NCBI GenBank assembly: GCA_965221605.1
Contig: CBDCSK010000013.1
Coordinates: forward strand, 372,001 to 436,000
DNA length: 64,000 nt
From: Aldehydirespirator sp965221605
GTDB taxonomy: Bacteria > Actinomycetota > Acidimicrobiia > Acidimicrobiales > Aldehydirespiratoraceae
Direction of reading: 5' to 3'
The notes below the pieces were generated by a model. The model saw only the letters and a program-made list of their open reading frames with translations. It had not been told where the DNA came from and searched no databases. Positions 1 to 8,612 of the stretch are shown here, one piece after another. How positions within the stretch are numbered: the stretch's first letter is position 1; every line of letters starts with the position of its first letter. Made by a program: the position numbers and the translations under genes.

Positions 1-182
1 TGGGGATCGGCCTGGAAGTCTGGCCGTCCCAGGCCGGTCTTGATGGCCACCTCCCAGATGGAGGCCGCGCTGAAAAGGACCTGTTCGGACTGGTCCTCGA
101 TCCTCCGGCGCACTCCGTCCGGCAGACGGTCGGGGGTGGCCGCGGCCCACAGCAGGACGTGGGTATCGAGCAGAAGGCTCAA
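1..182 (-). CDS. VapC-type PIN-domain toxin, 3' end outside window
   Basis: Partial. Translation from TTG at 182 gives an N-terminus with LLLDTHVLLWAAA and, near residue 42, SASIWEVAIKTGLGR. Both are hallmarks of PIN-domain ribonuclease toxins: the first Asp (in LDTH) is a metal ligand. The TTG overlaps the TGA stop of the upstream antitoxin in a TTGA junction, so the two are translationally coupled. About 60 residues are visible; the remaining acidic residues of the active site lie beyond base 1. VapC toxins typically cleave tRNA or rRNA when the antitoxin is lost; the target here is unknown. Family assignment is firm, the exact start less so. Confidence 0.85.
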   Translation of the reverse strand, partial: MSLLLDTHVLLWAAATPDRLPDGVRRRIEDQSEQVLFSAASIWEVAIKTGLGRPDFQADP

Positions 183-421
183 CCTGGGCCCTCGAACAGG
201 CCGACGATCTCGGGCTCCCCCATCCGGTCGAAGTCGTCGGGCACCGAGACATCGAGCATGAAGCCGGTCCTACCGACGTTTCCGGGATCGGGTGCGTCCA
301 GGGCGACGACCTTCACCAGAGGCCTGCCGGCCCGGGCTATGGCGAATGGCTCACCGTCAGCCGCCGCCTGCACCAGCCGCGACAGGTGGGTCTTTGCCTC
401 GTGCATGTTCACTACCCGCAT
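179..421 (-). CDS. Phd/YefM-family antitoxin
   Basis: An 80-residue protein with the Phd-type N-terminus (NMHEAKTHLSRLV) followed by an acidic tail, FDRMGEPEIVGLFEG, that would bind the toxin. Phd antitoxins dimerise, bind their own promoter and neutralise the toxin encoded next to them, here the PIN-domain gene overlapping its stop codon. The ATG at 421 has a strong ribosome site (AGGGAGGGG) a few bases upstream. A Met at residue 6 is an alternative start. Two near-identical 12-13 base repeats directly upstream are a plausible autoregulatory operator. Confidence 0.88.
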   Translation of the reverse strand: MRVVNMHEAKTHLSRLVQAAADGEPFAIARAGRPLVKVVALDAPDPGNVGRTGFMLDVSVPDDFDRMGEPEIVGLFEGPG

Positions 422-434
422 CTGACCCCTCCCT

Positions 435-460
435 ACTGAGTTAGTCCACTGAACTTAGTC
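435..460. promoter_or_regulatory. Direct-repeat operator candidate of the Phd/VapC module
   Basis: ACTGAGTTAGTC at 435-446 is repeated as ACTGAACTTAGTC at 448-460, just upstream of the antitoxin start. Phd-type antitoxins repress by binding repeated sites at their promoter, so this is a natural operator candidate. The repeat is visible; the function is inferred. Confidence 0.45.
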
Positions 461-472
461 TAGCTACATCGT

Positions 473-604
473 TCACGCAGAACCAGCCGCGTCGAGGAAC
501 TCCGCCAAATTGCCCCACTCGTCCTCGGTGTCCAGCGGAATCCTGTCGAACACTTCGTAGGAACGGTCGATCTCGGCCGCCCGGTGCTCTGCACTAAGGG
601 GCAT
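473..604 (-). CDS. Small 43-residue protein behind a VapB-like antitoxin
   Basis: The ATG at 604 lies inside the last codons of the upstream antitoxin gene (stop at 594), and the frame runs to TGA at 473-475. The 43-residue product, beginning MPLSAEHRAAEIDRSYEV and containing DTEDEWGNLAEFLDA, is strongly acidic and probably helical. It occupies the place where a toxin gene normally sits but is far too short for a PIN domain and shows none of its motifs. It could be a second antitoxin-like peptide or the remnant of a reduced toxin. I do not recognise a named family. Confidence 0.45.
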   Translation of the reverse strand: MPLSAEHRAAEIDRSYEVFDRIPLDTEDEWGNLAEFLDAAGSA

Positions 605-812
605 CGACGTCTCGCAGCCGCTGGCGGATGGCGTCGAACTCTGCCCGGCTCATGGGCTGACGACCCTGGGCGAACTCTGCAGGCGAACGCCGCGACGCGA
701 TGCGCGTCAGCTCCTGACGCAAGTACTGCTGCACAGAAAGCCCCGCCGCAGCGGCCTGCTCCGTGAGCCGCCTCGCGACGTCGTCATCGAGATCCTCTAT
801 GTTCATGTCCAC
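594..812 (-). CDS. VapB/FitA-like ribbon-helix-helix antitoxin
   Basis: A 72-residue protein. The N-terminal strand-helix-helix pattern (IEDLDDDVARRLTEQAAAAG, then SVQQYLRQELTRIA) is typical of FitA/VapB ribbon-helix-helix DNA-binding antitoxins; the C-terminal part (MSRAEFDAIRQRLRD) would contact a toxin. No PIN toxin follows, only the 43-residue reading frame that overlaps its end, so it may be an orphan antitoxin. The ATG at 812 is preceded by AGGTGG. The 148 bases between this gene and the divergent gene at 961 hold both promoters; I see no clear consensus there. Confidence 0.75.
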   Translation of the reverse strand: MDMNIEDLDDDVARRLTEQAAAAGLSVQQYLRQELTRIASRRSPAEFAQGRQPMSRAEFDAIRQRLRDVDAP

Positions 813-960
813 CTCACTGTCATGCCAAACCGATGGAAGCCTATTTGATTTAGCGCTGTCACCTGATATCTAGTGTAGTTACGATGGACAAGTCTCATGC
901 ATCTACCTGCTGGACCGATGAGTTCGTTGGGTTCGTCGTCTCCGTGAGAGAATCTGGGGC

Positions 961-2196
961 ATGACTGGCGTGCATACGGACTCGGGGCGGCTTTGGTCGC
1001 GGTTGATGGACATGGCCGAGGTCGGGGCAACCCCTGCGGGAGGCTCGAACCGGCAGGCGCTGTCCGACGACGACCGGGCGGGACGGGACCTGTTCGTCGG
1101 CTGGATCGAGCAGGCGGGCTGCTCGATCGAGCTCGACGGCGTGGGCAACCTGTTCGCCCGGCGTCCTGGAGTTGACGCCGGCGCCTCGCCGGTCGTGCTG
1201 GGCAGCCACCTCGACACCCAGCCCACCGGGGGGCGCTTCGACGGCGTGTACGGCGTGCTCAGCGGCCTCGAAGTGCTGGAGGCGCTGAATGATCACAGCG
1301 TGCAGACCCGCGCCCCGGTGGAGGTGGCGGTGTGGACCAACGAGGAGGGGTCGCGCTTCCCGGTATCGATGATGGGATCCGCGGTGTGGGCCGGGGTGCT
1401 TCCGCTGGACGAGGTCCGGGCTGTCACCGACCGCTCGGGCGTCACCGTGGGCGCCGAGCTCGACCGTCTGGGATGGGCCGGCACCGCGCCCTTCGGCAAG
1501 CCGCTGGAGGCATACCTGGAACTGCACATTGAGCAGGGTCCCATCCTCGAGGCCAGCGGCTCGTCGATCGGAGTCGTCACCGGGGTGCAGGGGATCCGCT
1601 GGTTCAGGGTGACCATCGAGGGCTTCCCCGCCCACGCCGGCACCACGCCCATGGACCGCCGCCACGATCCGGCCCGGTCACTGGCCGATGCTCTGGGCGG
1701 GATCTACGACATGGCGGCCGCCCATGCCCCGCAGATACGCCTCACCCCGGCGATGTTCGCCTCCGAGCCGGTGTCCTCCAACACGGTCCCGGCCCAGATC
1801 ACATTCACGATCGACATGCGCCACCCCGACGCCGACGTGCTGGAGAGTCTGGACCGGTCCCTTCGCAGCCTGGTGGCCGAGGCAGCCGAGGCCCACGACT
1901 GCGGGCACCGGGTGGAGGTCATCAACGACTGCGCCCCGGTGGTGTTCGATCCGAGATGTGTCGACGCGGTGGAGTCGGCCGCGCAGCGCTGCGGCTTCGG
2001 ATACGAGCGCATCGGCTCCGGCGCGGGCCACGACGCCTGCCACGTCGCCCTGAGAGCGCCTGCCGGGATGATCTTCGTTCCCTGTGAGGACGGTCTGTCG
2101 CACAACGAGGCCGAGTCCATCGAGCCGGACGCGGCCGGCCGGGGCGCCGAGGTGCTGCTCCACGCGGCCCTCGACTTGGCCGGCACCGCCGGCTAG
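961..2196 (+). CDS. M20-family N-carbamoyl amino acid / allantoate amidohydrolase
   Basis: 411 residues, usual length for the hydantoinase/carbamoylase amidase family. The metal-binding motif HLDTQPTGGRFDGVYG starts at residue 83 (His83 and Asp85, then Asp94), NEEGSRF follows at about 127-133 and LHIEQGPILE at mid-protein; the lid and dimerisation domain with AHAGTTPMDRR follows, and the C-terminus carries the GAGHDA histidine. These enzymes hydrolyse N-carbamoyl-L-amino acids, allantoate or beta-ureido acids, releasing ammonia and CO2. Substrate cannot be chosen from sequence, but hydantoinases, NCS2 permeases and a Mo hydroxylase in the window favour purine or pyrimidine breakdown. Its TAG stop overlaps the stop of the convergent gene in a CTAG. 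Confidence 0.9.
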   Translation: MTGVHTDSGRLWSRLMDMAEVGATPAGGSNRQALSDDDRAGRDLFVGWIEQAGCSIELDGVGNLFARRPGVDAGASPVVLGSHLDTQPTGGRFDGVYGVLSGLEVLEALNDHSVQTRAPVEVAVWTNEEGSRFPVSMMGSAVWAGVLPLDEVRAVTDRSGVTVGAELDRLGWAGTAPFGKPLEAYLELHIEQGPILEASGSSIGVVTGVQGIRWFRVTIEGFPAHAGTTPMDRRHDPARSLADALGGIYDMAAAHAPQIRLTPAMFASEPVSSNTVPAQITFTIDMRHPDADVLESLDRSLRSLVAEAAEAHDCGHRVEVINDCAPVVFDPRCVDAVESAAQRCGFGYERIGSGAGHDACHVALRAPAGMIFVPCEDGLSHNEAESIEPDAAGRGAEVLLHAALDLAGTAG

Positions 2197-3239
2197 GGGC
2201 GTAGCAGGATCTTTCCGAAGAAGTCGCTCTCCAGCATCTTCTGCTGGGCTGCCGCCGCCTCGGTCAGCGGAAACTCGGAGTCGATCACCGCCGTGAACCG
2301 GCCCGATGAGACCCCCTCGCAGAAGGTGTCCCACAGCGGTCCCATCTCGTCGGGACGGTACGGGTCCGAACCCATGATCCGGAGACCGTTGTGGAACAGG
2401 TGGCCCAGCGAGCCGATCGTGGCGGTGTCGCCCGAGGCGTTGCCGCAGTTGACCAGCCGGCCCCCGATGGCCAGCGAGAACATCGACTGGGTGAACAGGG
2501 CGGTGCCGACATGGTCGAACACCATGTCCACGCCCCGCCCGCCGGTGACGCCCATGGCCCAGCCGGTCACGTCGCCGGTGCGGTTGTTGAGCACGTGGTC
2601 TGCGCCCAGCTCCACGGCCCGGTCGCACTTGGCGTCGGTCCCGGCGGTGGCCAGCACGGTGGCGCCGGCGTGCTTGGCCAGCTGGATCCCGGCCACCGAC
2701 ACCCCCGAGCCGGCCGCGTGGATCAGCACCGTCTCACCCTCGGAGAGGCCGCCCGTCGCGAACAGGGCATGGCCGGCGGTCAGCCAGACCGTGGGGAACG
2801 TGGCCGCCTGCTCCAGCGACACGTCGTCCGGCACCCGGTAGCAGTGCGAGGCCGGCACCAGGCACTTGGTGGCGTAACCGCCGTCGAGTGTGGCGCCCAG
2901 GATGCCGAGCTCGCCGTAGAGGTCGCCGAGACCCGCGTGCTTCGAGTTCTCGGGCACCCCGGCCATGGACGGGTCGGCCACCACCCGGTCGCCGGGCCGC
3001 CACCCGGTGACCGCGGAACCGACCTCGGACACCACGCCGGCGATGTCCATGCCGGCGATGTGGGGGAAGGTGAATCCCGGCATGTGGTACCAGCCGTTGC
3101 GCTGGAGCACATCCAGCCGGTTGAGCGCGGTGGCCGCGACGTCCACGATCACGTCACCGTCACCCGGCACCGGATCATCGACGTCGGTGTACTCGAGCAC
3201 CTCGGGCCCTCCCGAGGCGCGGTACAGCATCGCCTTCAT
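2193..3239 (-). CDS. Zinc-independent medium-chain dehydrogenase, quinone oxidoreductase type
   Basis: 348 residues. The N-terminal GroES-like fold contains FPHIAGMDIAGVVSEVG (about 58-74), and the nucleotide-binding half carries the NADPH motif AAGSGVSVAG near 175-184 and ATAGTDAKCDRAVELGADHV. It lacks the four structural zinc cysteines, as in quinone oxidoreductase or crotonyl-type reductases. It probably reduces an activated double bond or quinone with NADPH in the cytoplasm. It converges on the amidohydrolase with overlapping stop codons. The ATG at 3239 is followed by a typical MKAMLYRASGGPEVLE start. Substrate unknown. Confidence 0.88.
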   Translation of the reverse strand: MKAMLYRASGGPEVLEYTDVDDPVPGDGDVIVDVAATALNRLDVLQRNGWYHMPGFTFPHIAGMDIAGVVSEVGSAVTGWRPGDRVVADPSMAGVPENSKHAGLGDLYGELGILGATLDGGYATKCLVPASHCYRVPDDVSLEQAATFPTVWLTAGHALFATGGLSEGETVLIHAAGSGVSVAGIQLAKHAGATVLATAGTDAKCDRAVELGADHVLNNRTGDVTGWAMGVTGGRGVDMVFDHVGTALFTQSMFSLAIGGRLVNCGNASGDTATIGSLGHLFHNGLRIMGSDPYRPDEMGPLWDTFCEGVSSGRFTAVIDSEFPLTEAAAAQQKMLESDFFGKILLRP

Positions 3240-3299
3240 AGGTCAGTCAACCCCTCTCAGGCTCGCGGGCGAACCAGCTCGGCCGCCCTCAGCAGTGTC

Positions 3300-3668
3300 T
3301 CAGCCGTGGCCCTCGTCGGGAGTGGCGCCCCACTCGATGACCTGCAGCATGTTGCCGTCGGGGTCGGCGACAGTGCCGATGAGCCCGAATGGCATCTGCT
3401 CGACCTCGCGGACCCAGCTGACGCCCTGCTCGTTGAGGTGTGCCTCGAGGCCCCGGCAGTCGCCCACATCGAGGTTGAGGATTATCCGGTGCCCGTTCTC
3501 GTTGGCACCCGAAACCTCGCTGTGCTCCTCGATGAAGAACTGGATGCCGCCGAACACGAACGCGCCCATCTCGTTCTCGTCGGGACCGAAGCAGGCTCGG
3601 TACCAGTCCTTCATGGCGTCGACCTGCGACGACCCCACGAGAATGCTGCCCAGATTCGGTGCTGACAC
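3300..3668 (-). CDS. VOC (glyoxalase-fold) family protein
   Basis: 122 residues, one vicinal-oxygen-chelate module: beta-alpha-beta-beta-beta repeats with MKDWYRACFG early, FGGIQFFIEEHSE in the middle and GLIGTVADPDGNMLQVIEWG at the end. The DPDGN-x-x-x-x-E motif supplies the C-terminal metal ligand. VOC proteins include dioxygenases, isomerases and resistance proteins, so the reaction is not predictable. An AGGAGG ribosome site precedes ATG 3668. Two more VOC genes lie within the next kilobase, of which one runs on the opposite strand. Confidence 0.85.
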   Translation of the reverse strand: MSAPNLGSILVGSSQVDAMKDWYRACFGPDENEMGAFVFGGIQFFIEEHSEVSGANENGHRIILNLDVGDCRGLEAHLNEQGVSWVREVEQMPFGLIGTVADPDGNMLQVIEWGATPDEGHG

Positions 3669-3794
3669 TGGATTCCTCCTGAATCACGAGCCGATGGCCG
3701 GACGGTATGCCCAACGAGCCGGCCGGACCAAATCCGCCCGCCTCAGCCAGGGTCGCGGCTCGCCGGTAGTGTCTGACCCACAGGGGGTCGCGCC

Positions 3795-4289
3795 ATGACT
3801 GACACCGTCGCATCCAGCGAGGCCGCGTCCTCAGCCGGCGAGCCGCCGCCGTCGCTGCTCACCCACATCGCGCTGCCGGTGCGGAGCCTCGACGACACGC
3901 TGGCGTTCTACGAGAAGTTCACGACCCTGGTGAAGATCTCCGAGCGACAAGACTCCGAGACCAACATGCGCACCGCCTGGCTGGCCAACGAGCGCGACAT
4001 CACCACGCCGGGGGCGGCCCGCTTCGTGATCGTGCTGATGGAGGGCGCTCTGCCCAAGCAGATCACCGGCGACATCGTCGAGGAGTACGGCTTCCTGACC
4101 TCCATCGCCCACCTGGGCATCTCGCTCGACAGCCGCGCCGAGGTGGACGAGGTGGCCCGGCTGGCCGACGAGGACGGCTGCCTGGTGCTGGGTCCCATGT
4201 ACCGCAACCCCGATGTGGGCTACATCTGCCTGATCAAGGACCCCGACGGCAACAACGTCGAGTTCTCGGTGGAGCAGGTCCTGGGCTGA
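3795..4289 (+). CDS. VOC-family protein, lactoylglutathione lyase-like
   Basis: 164 residues. After a low-complexity N-terminal 20 residues the VOC fold begins at LLTHIALPVRSLDDTLAFYEKF (first metal ligand His in HIALPV), with SIAHLGISLDSRAEVDEV in the second half and IKDPDGNNVEFSVEQ at the end, giving the classic HIAL / HLG / E metal-site pattern. The family includes glyoxalase I and extradiol dioxygenases. It lies between two oppositely oriented VOC genes; co-regulation is not obvious. Reaction unassigned. Confidence 0.85.
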   Translation: MTDTVASSEAASSAGEPPPSLLTHIALPVRSLDDTLAFYEKFTTLVKISERQDSETNMRTAWLANERDITTPGAARFVIVLMEGALPKQITGDIVEEYGFLTSIAHLGISLDSRAEVDEVARLADEDGCLVLGPMYRNPDVGYICLIKDPDGNNVEFSVEQVLG

Positions 4290-4307
4290 CCAGGACCAGA
4301 GCGGGCG

Positions 4308-4700
4308 TCAGGCGTTCTTCTCGGAGGCTGATCCGGGCACGTAGGTGCCCTTGTTGCGCCACAGCACCACCTCGTTGCCCCACGGGTCGCGGAAGGCGGC
4401 GTGGCGAGCGTCGAACTCCTCCCAGTAGAGCTCGTCCCACAGCTTGGTGGCGCCCATCTCCATCGCGAGGGCGAGCCTGTCGGGCGGGTCGTCGACCATC
4501 ACGTAGATGCGGGGCACCGGTCCGCTCACCGGGGTGGTCTCCAGGTGGATGCCCAGGTTGGGCTTCACGCCCGGCAGCACCTCGTGGAACTCGCCGGCGG
4601 GACGGCGCTTGTACTTCCAGTCGAACAGGGTCTCGTAGAACTGCGAGGTGGCCTCGGGGTCGGGCGTGGGCAGGTCCACGAAGATCAGCGGATTCACCAT
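4308..4700 (-). CDS. VOC-family protein
   Basis: 130 residues with a single VOC module: PLIFVDLPTPDPEATSQFYE, then RIYVMVDDPPDRLALAMEMGA and FRDPWGNEVVLWRN. The conserved DPWGN-x-x-x-L/E turn marks the family. In place of the first His ligand there is FVDLPT, so metal binding may be altered, as in several CFP32-like VOC proteins. Starts at ATG 4700 behind GGAGCG. Convergent with the VOC gene ending at 4289, 18 bases apart. Function not assignable. Confidence 0.82.
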   Translation of the reverse strand: MVNPLIFVDLPTPDPEATSQFYETLFDWKYKRRPAGEFHEVLPGVKPNLGIHLETTPVSGPVPRIYVMVDDPPDRLALAMEMGATKLWDELYWEEFDARHAAFRDPWGNEVVLWRNKGTYVPGSASEKNA

Positions 4701-4757
4701 TGCGGTCGCTCCTTGGTATTGGACGAGTCGTCGATGTCGAGACCGGTGCCGACCACG

Positions 4758-6089
4758 CTAGACGGGGGAGTCGAGCCGGGAGACAGCGGCGTCTCCCAAC
4801 GCCACGAACCGCTCGTAACCGGCGCGGTAGGCGTCGTCGGGCACGGGCTCGATGCGGGTCATCCTGGCCAGCGGCCAAAAGTCCATGGTCTCGGCACCGA
4901 CTCCGTCCCACCAGTCCAACGCCGCGCCCGCACACAGAGCGCAGCCGTGGGCCGAGAGCTGCTCCGGCCTCTCGGGCACGTCGACGGCCACTTCGAGCAC
5001 CGACGCCTTGATCGAGCACCACAACGCGCTGAGCGCCGGTGAGCCCGCGCAGCACATCACGTCCATCTCCACACCCGATTCACGCAGCTCCTCGTGGATG
5101 TGCCGCAGCCCGTAGCCCGCGGCCTCCAGCACGGCCCGGGCGATCTCTGCCGGTCCTGCCGCGAAGGTGAGCCCGTGGATCTCGCCCCGCAGGCGGGGCT
5201 CCCACCGGGGTGACCGCTCGCCGTCGTGGTAGGGCAGCACCAGCACCCCGCCCGCGCCCGGCGGCACGCCCGCCGCCATCGACAGCAGCTCGCTGATCGG
5301 GCGGCCGGAGACATCCGACCACCACTCCAGGAGCTGCCCGTGACCGTTGGTGGCCCCGCCGACCACCTTCACCCCGGCGACGGGGCTGAAGAACGCCATC
5401 ATCTGATCGGGGAGGTCGGCCACGTTCAGGGCGACGCCCAGACCGCCGGTGCGGCCGCCGGGATCGTGACCTCTTCGGGGAGTGCAGAGGCCGCCGGCCC
5501 AGAAGCTCATGTAGGCGTCGTTGGAGGCGCTCACCAGCGGGGTGCCCGCGGCAAGGCCCAGGGACCCGTCGCACTGCCCGATGACGGTGCCCACCTCCAC
5601 CCGGTCCCCGTAGCCGGGGATGGTCTCCTCGCCGGGCCAGAGTCCCTGGACGTCGCCCGCGCCCAGGCAGCGAAGCGCCCAGTCCCAGATCTGCGCGCCG
5701 GCCAGCGGGCGGCCCAGTTCGTGGCTTAGGAAGTCGAGCTGGGCGAGGTGGTGCTCGGTACGGCCCAGGCCGTTGCCGGCCGGATGGCGGCAGGTTGCGG
5801 CCATCCCGGCCGTGGCGCTGCCCCCTTCACCCTCCAGCGGCACGGTCGTGGGACTCTGCCCGCCGACCCCGACCGCGGCGATCTCCAATCCGGAATCGTT
5901 GACCCTGGCCAGCAGCCGGCCCAAGCCGTCGAGCCACGCCGCGGCATCGGCCCGGCCCGGGAGCCAGTCGCCGGCACCCTCGAAGGCCTCGTACATCCAC
6001 AGCTTGACGTCCCCATCGCGCGCCAGCGCCACAGCACGGGCCCCGCCGGTCCCCAGATCGACGCCGACCACGACCGGACTCATCGCCAC
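4758..6089 (-). CDS. FGGY-family carbohydrate kinase
   Basis: 443 residues, somewhat shorter than typical xylulokinases (about 480-500). The phosphate-binding N-terminus VVVGVDLGTGGARAVAL and the second-domain motifs (SASNDAYMSFWAGGL, GATNGHGQLLEWW, PYHDGERSPRWEP, AGYGLRHIHEEL) fit the FGGY kinases that phosphorylate pentuloses, glycerol or related polyols with ATP. The usual catalytic Asp region appears altered (SNDAY instead of the common G-x-x-D). An alternative start is Met at 6083. It sits just downstream of a zinc alcohol dehydrogenase, consistent with a polyol dehydrogenase-kinase pair. Confidence 0.85.
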   Translation of the reverse strand: MAMSPVVVGVDLGTGGARAVALARDGDVKLWMYEAFEGAGDWLPGRADAAAWLDGLGRLLARVNDSGLEIAAVGVGGQSPTTVPLEGEGGSATAGMAATCRHPAGNGLGRTEHHLAQLDFLSHELGRPLAGAQIWDWALRCLGAGDVQGLWPGEETIPGYGDRVEVGTVIGQCDGSLGLAAGTPLVSASNDAYMSFWAGGLCTPRRGHDPGGRTGGLGVALNVADLPDQMMAFFSPVAGVKVVGGATNGHGQLLEWWSDVSGRPISELLSMAAGVPPGAGGVLVLPYHDGERSPRWEPRLRGEIHGLTFAAGPAEIARAVLEAAGYGLRHIHEELRESGVEMDVMCCAGSPALSALWCSIKASVLEVAVDVPERPEQLSAHGCALCAGAALDWWDGVGAETMDFWPLARMTRIEPVPDDAYRAGYERFVALGDAAVSRLDSPV

Positions 6090-6117
6090 TCGTCCCCCCT
6101 GCCCCGGGTTCGGAGGG

Positions 6118-7134
6118 TCAGCCGACCATCACCCGGTAGACGGGCTGCTCGACGGTGAGAGCCAGAGCGTCGGCGACATCGGCGAGCCTGTAGCGGGCGG
6201 TGACCAGCCGGTCAAGGTCGGCAGCCAGAGCGCCCGATTGCAGCAGGCCCGCGGCCGTGCGCCAGTCCTCGGGCTCCTGGCTGAACACCCCGATGATGGA
6301 CAGCTCGTGATGGTGGATGCGGTCCGCTCCCACCGACGCCATGACGTCTTTGGGGAAAGCCCCGTAGAGGACCACCGCGCCCGCGTCGTCGCACAGGTCC
6401 ATGGCGAGCTCGACCGCGCCCGGAACGCCCGCGGTGACGAAGACGATGTCGTGATCGCCATGCCAACCGGCCACATCGGCGGGGTCGGCCGTCCTGGCCG
6501 CCCCGGCCTCGGTCGCCTCAGCCCGGCGCTGGTCGCTCACGTCGATCAGGCCGACCGAGGCCGCGCCCCACGCCCGGCAGAGAGCCAGATGGAGGCGACC
6601 CATGTAGCCCGCGCCGATGACGGCCACCCGGTCCCCGGCCCTGAAGCCGCTCAGCCGCACCGAGTGCACCACGCAGGCCACCGGCTCTCCCATGGCGGCG
6701 TGCTCGACATCGATCTCGCCCACGCGGTACGTCTGGGCGGCGGCCACCCTCACCACTTCGGCCAGACCGGCACCCATCGAGATGGTGCCGTCGCTCAGGG
6801 TCCCGCCCTGGGGCCGCTTGCACAGCGCGCTGCGACCCCGCCGGCACATGTGGCAGGTGCCGCACCGGGTGAGCAGGTCCATGGTGACCAGGTCGCCGAC
6901 TCTCGGAGTGCCGGGGAGCGACGCCACCGCCTTGCCCACCTCGATCACACGGCCAGCGGCCTCGTGGCCGGGGGCGACCGGATATATCGGCTTGGTTCCT
7001 GCGAACAGGCGGCGCTCCATGGTGCACAGGCCGCACATGCCCACCTCTATGAGGACGTCGTCGGGGCCGGGTCGGGGCCGGGGCTCGTCGCGGAGTTCGA
7101 CCGCTCCCGGTCCGGTGACCACTGCTACCTGCAT
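6118..7134 (-). CDS. Zinc-dependent alcohol/polyol dehydrogenase (MDR)
   Basis: 338 residues from ATG 7134, which has AGGAG eight bases upstream; longer readings upstream are composition artefacts. Catalytic zinc ligands are visible at Cys34 (GMCGLC) and His57-Glu58 (PGHEAAG); the structural zinc lobe has Cys91, Cys94, Cys97 and Cys105. A Rossmann motif (VAVIGAGYMGRLHLAL) follows. The pattern fits threonine/sorbitol-type dehydrogenases that oxidise a secondary alcohol with NAD(P). Next to the FGGY kinase, a polyol route (oxidation then phosphorylation) is a reasonable inference. Confidence 0.88.
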   Translation of the reverse strand: MQVAVVTGPGAVELRDEPRPRPGPDDVLIEVGMCGLCTMERRLFAGTKPIYPVAPGHEAAGRVIEVGKAVASLPGTPRVGDLVTMDLLTRCGTCHMCRRGRSALCKRPQGGTLSDGTISMGAGLAEVVRVAAAQTYRVGEIDVEHAAMGEPVACVVHSVRLSGFRAGDRVAVIGAGYMGRLHLALCRAWGAASVGLIDVSDQRRAEATEAGAARTADPADVAGWHGDHDIVFVTAGVPGAVELAMDLCDDAGAVVLYGAFPKDVMASVGADRIHHHELSIIGVFSQEPEDWRTAAGLLQSGALAADLDRLVTARYRLADVADALALTVEQPVYRVMVG

Positions 7135-7169
7135 GACGCTCCTAACTCGGCCGTCTGCCCGAATCGACT

Positions 7170-8585
7170 CTAGGCACTCGGGATGTGGGGCCAGGCATGG
7201 GGGATCTCGAGCCCGGCCCTCGCCAGCAGCGACTGCTGGGCGGCGGTGGCCTCGACCTGCAGTTCGGCGATGTCCACCGTCGTGCAGGTGCCGTCGGAGA
7301 TGACCTGGCGGCCGGCCACCACCACGTCGCGCACCGAGCGGCCGTCGGTCCCCCATACGAGATGCAGCACTGTCTCACCCCGGGGCGCCCAGCCGATCGA
7401 CGACGTGTCGTGCACCACCATGTCGGCCTGCTTGCCCGGCTCGAGGCTGCCGATCCGGTCGTCCATGCCGATGGCGGCAGCCCCGGCGATGGTGGCCAGC
7501 TCGAACGCGGTGTGGGCCCCGAAACGCTCAGGATCGACCCTGGTGTCGCGGGCCAGTCCGGCAGCCAGCGCCGCTGTCCGCAGGATGTCGGAGGTGTCGC
7601 CCGCATTTGACGCGTCGCAGCCCAGCGCCACCCTCCCGCCCCGCTCCACGATCTCGGCGTGACGACCCTGACCGGCCACTCCCTGCCCGAGGCGCAGGTA
7701 CGCCCACGGGCAGTAGGCGATGGCCGTCGATGTGCCCAGCACCAACTCCACCTCGGCGTCGTCCAGCCACACGCCGTGACCCACCAGCAGATGCGGTCCC
7801 AGAACGCCCAGCGCGTCGAGGTGGACCAGGGGCCGGCGGCCGGTGCGGGCCAGGTACCGCTCGGGATCCGACGACGTGGGCGACATGTGCATGGTGAGTC
7901 CGGTGCCCAGGTCCCGGGCCAGGTCCGCGGCCCCGGCCAGGAGCTCGTCGGAGGCGAGGTCGTGACCCACCAGGGTCACCCAGCCGTCGATGAGCCCGCC
8001 GTCGGAGAAGGAGTCCACCACCTCGCGCTGGCGGTCGAGCGTCTCGGCGGCCGGAGCGGTGAACGGACCCTCCTCGATGTCCCAGCCCCAGACGCCCATC
8101 GTGCCGCGGATGCCGGCCCGCCTCATCCCGGCCGCGGCCCGGTGAGGGTTGGCCACCGTGCCCGCCTCCACCACGGTGGTGACCCCGTTGGCCAGGTTCT
8201 CGACCGAGGAGAGCACTGCCGAGAGCTCGTCGTCGTCTCCGGTGTGGGCCCCGTGGGCCGGCACCGACCACTCGAAGATCGACGCTCCGGGGGGCAGCAG
8301 ATCGGGGATGCAGCTGCGGATGAGGGGGTCGCCGGTCAGGTGCTGGTGGGCGTTGACCATCCCGGGCGTGACCACGCAGCCGGTGGCGTCTATCACCTCG
8401 GCCTCGGGATAGCAGCCGGCCAGCTCGGTGCTCGAGCCGACCGCGGCGATGACGTCTCCGGCCACCGCCACCGCTCCACCGACCAGCACCTCCCGGGCCG
8501 GGTTCATGGTCACCACATCCCCGCCCGACACCAGCAGAGTCACCGGTGCCGGCGCGGCGGCGGTCTCAGTGGGCTCGGCGGTCAC
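7170..8585 (-). CDS. Amidohydrolase, chlorohydrolase/deaminase (TrzN-SsnA-type) family
   Basis: 471 residues. The composite sandwich domain is followed by TPGMVNAHQHLTGD with metal ligands His80 and His82, a later VGHGVWLDD histidine and ALGCDASNAGDTSD aspartate, i.e. the mononuclear-metal arrangement of subtype III amidohydrolases (guanine deaminase, 8-oxoguanine deaminase, atrazine/triazine chlorohydrolases). It would hydrolytically remove an amino or halogen group from an N-heterocycle. Starts at GTG 8585; a TATGCT box lies eight bases upstream, suggesting a nearly leaderless transcript divergent from the acetamidase gene. Confidence 0.87.
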   Translation of the reverse strand: MTAEPTETAAAPAPVTLLVSGGDVVTMNPAREVLVGGAVAVAGDVIAAVGSSTELAGCYPEAEVIDATGCVVTPGMVNAHQHLTGDPLIRSCIPDLLPPGASIFEWSVPAHGAHTGDDDELSAVLSSVENLANGVTTVVEAGTVANPHRAAAGMRRAGIRGTMGVWGWDIEEGPFTAPAAETLDRQREVVDSFSDGGLIDGWVTLVGHDLASDELLAGAADLARDLGTGLTMHMSPTSSDPERYLARTGRRPLVHLDALGVLGPHLLVGHGVWLDDAEVELVLGTSTAIAYCPWAYLRLGQGVAGQGRHAEIVERGGRVALGCDASNAGDTSDILRTAALAAGLARDTRVDPERFGAHTAFELATIAGAAAIGMDDRIGSLEPGKQADMVVHDTSSIGWAPRGETVLHLVWGTDGRSVRDVVVAGRQVISDGTCTTVDIAELQVEATAAQQSLLARAGLEIPHAWPHIPSA

Positions 8586-8612
8586 TGCCGCCGAGCATAG
8601 GCGGCGGCGTCC

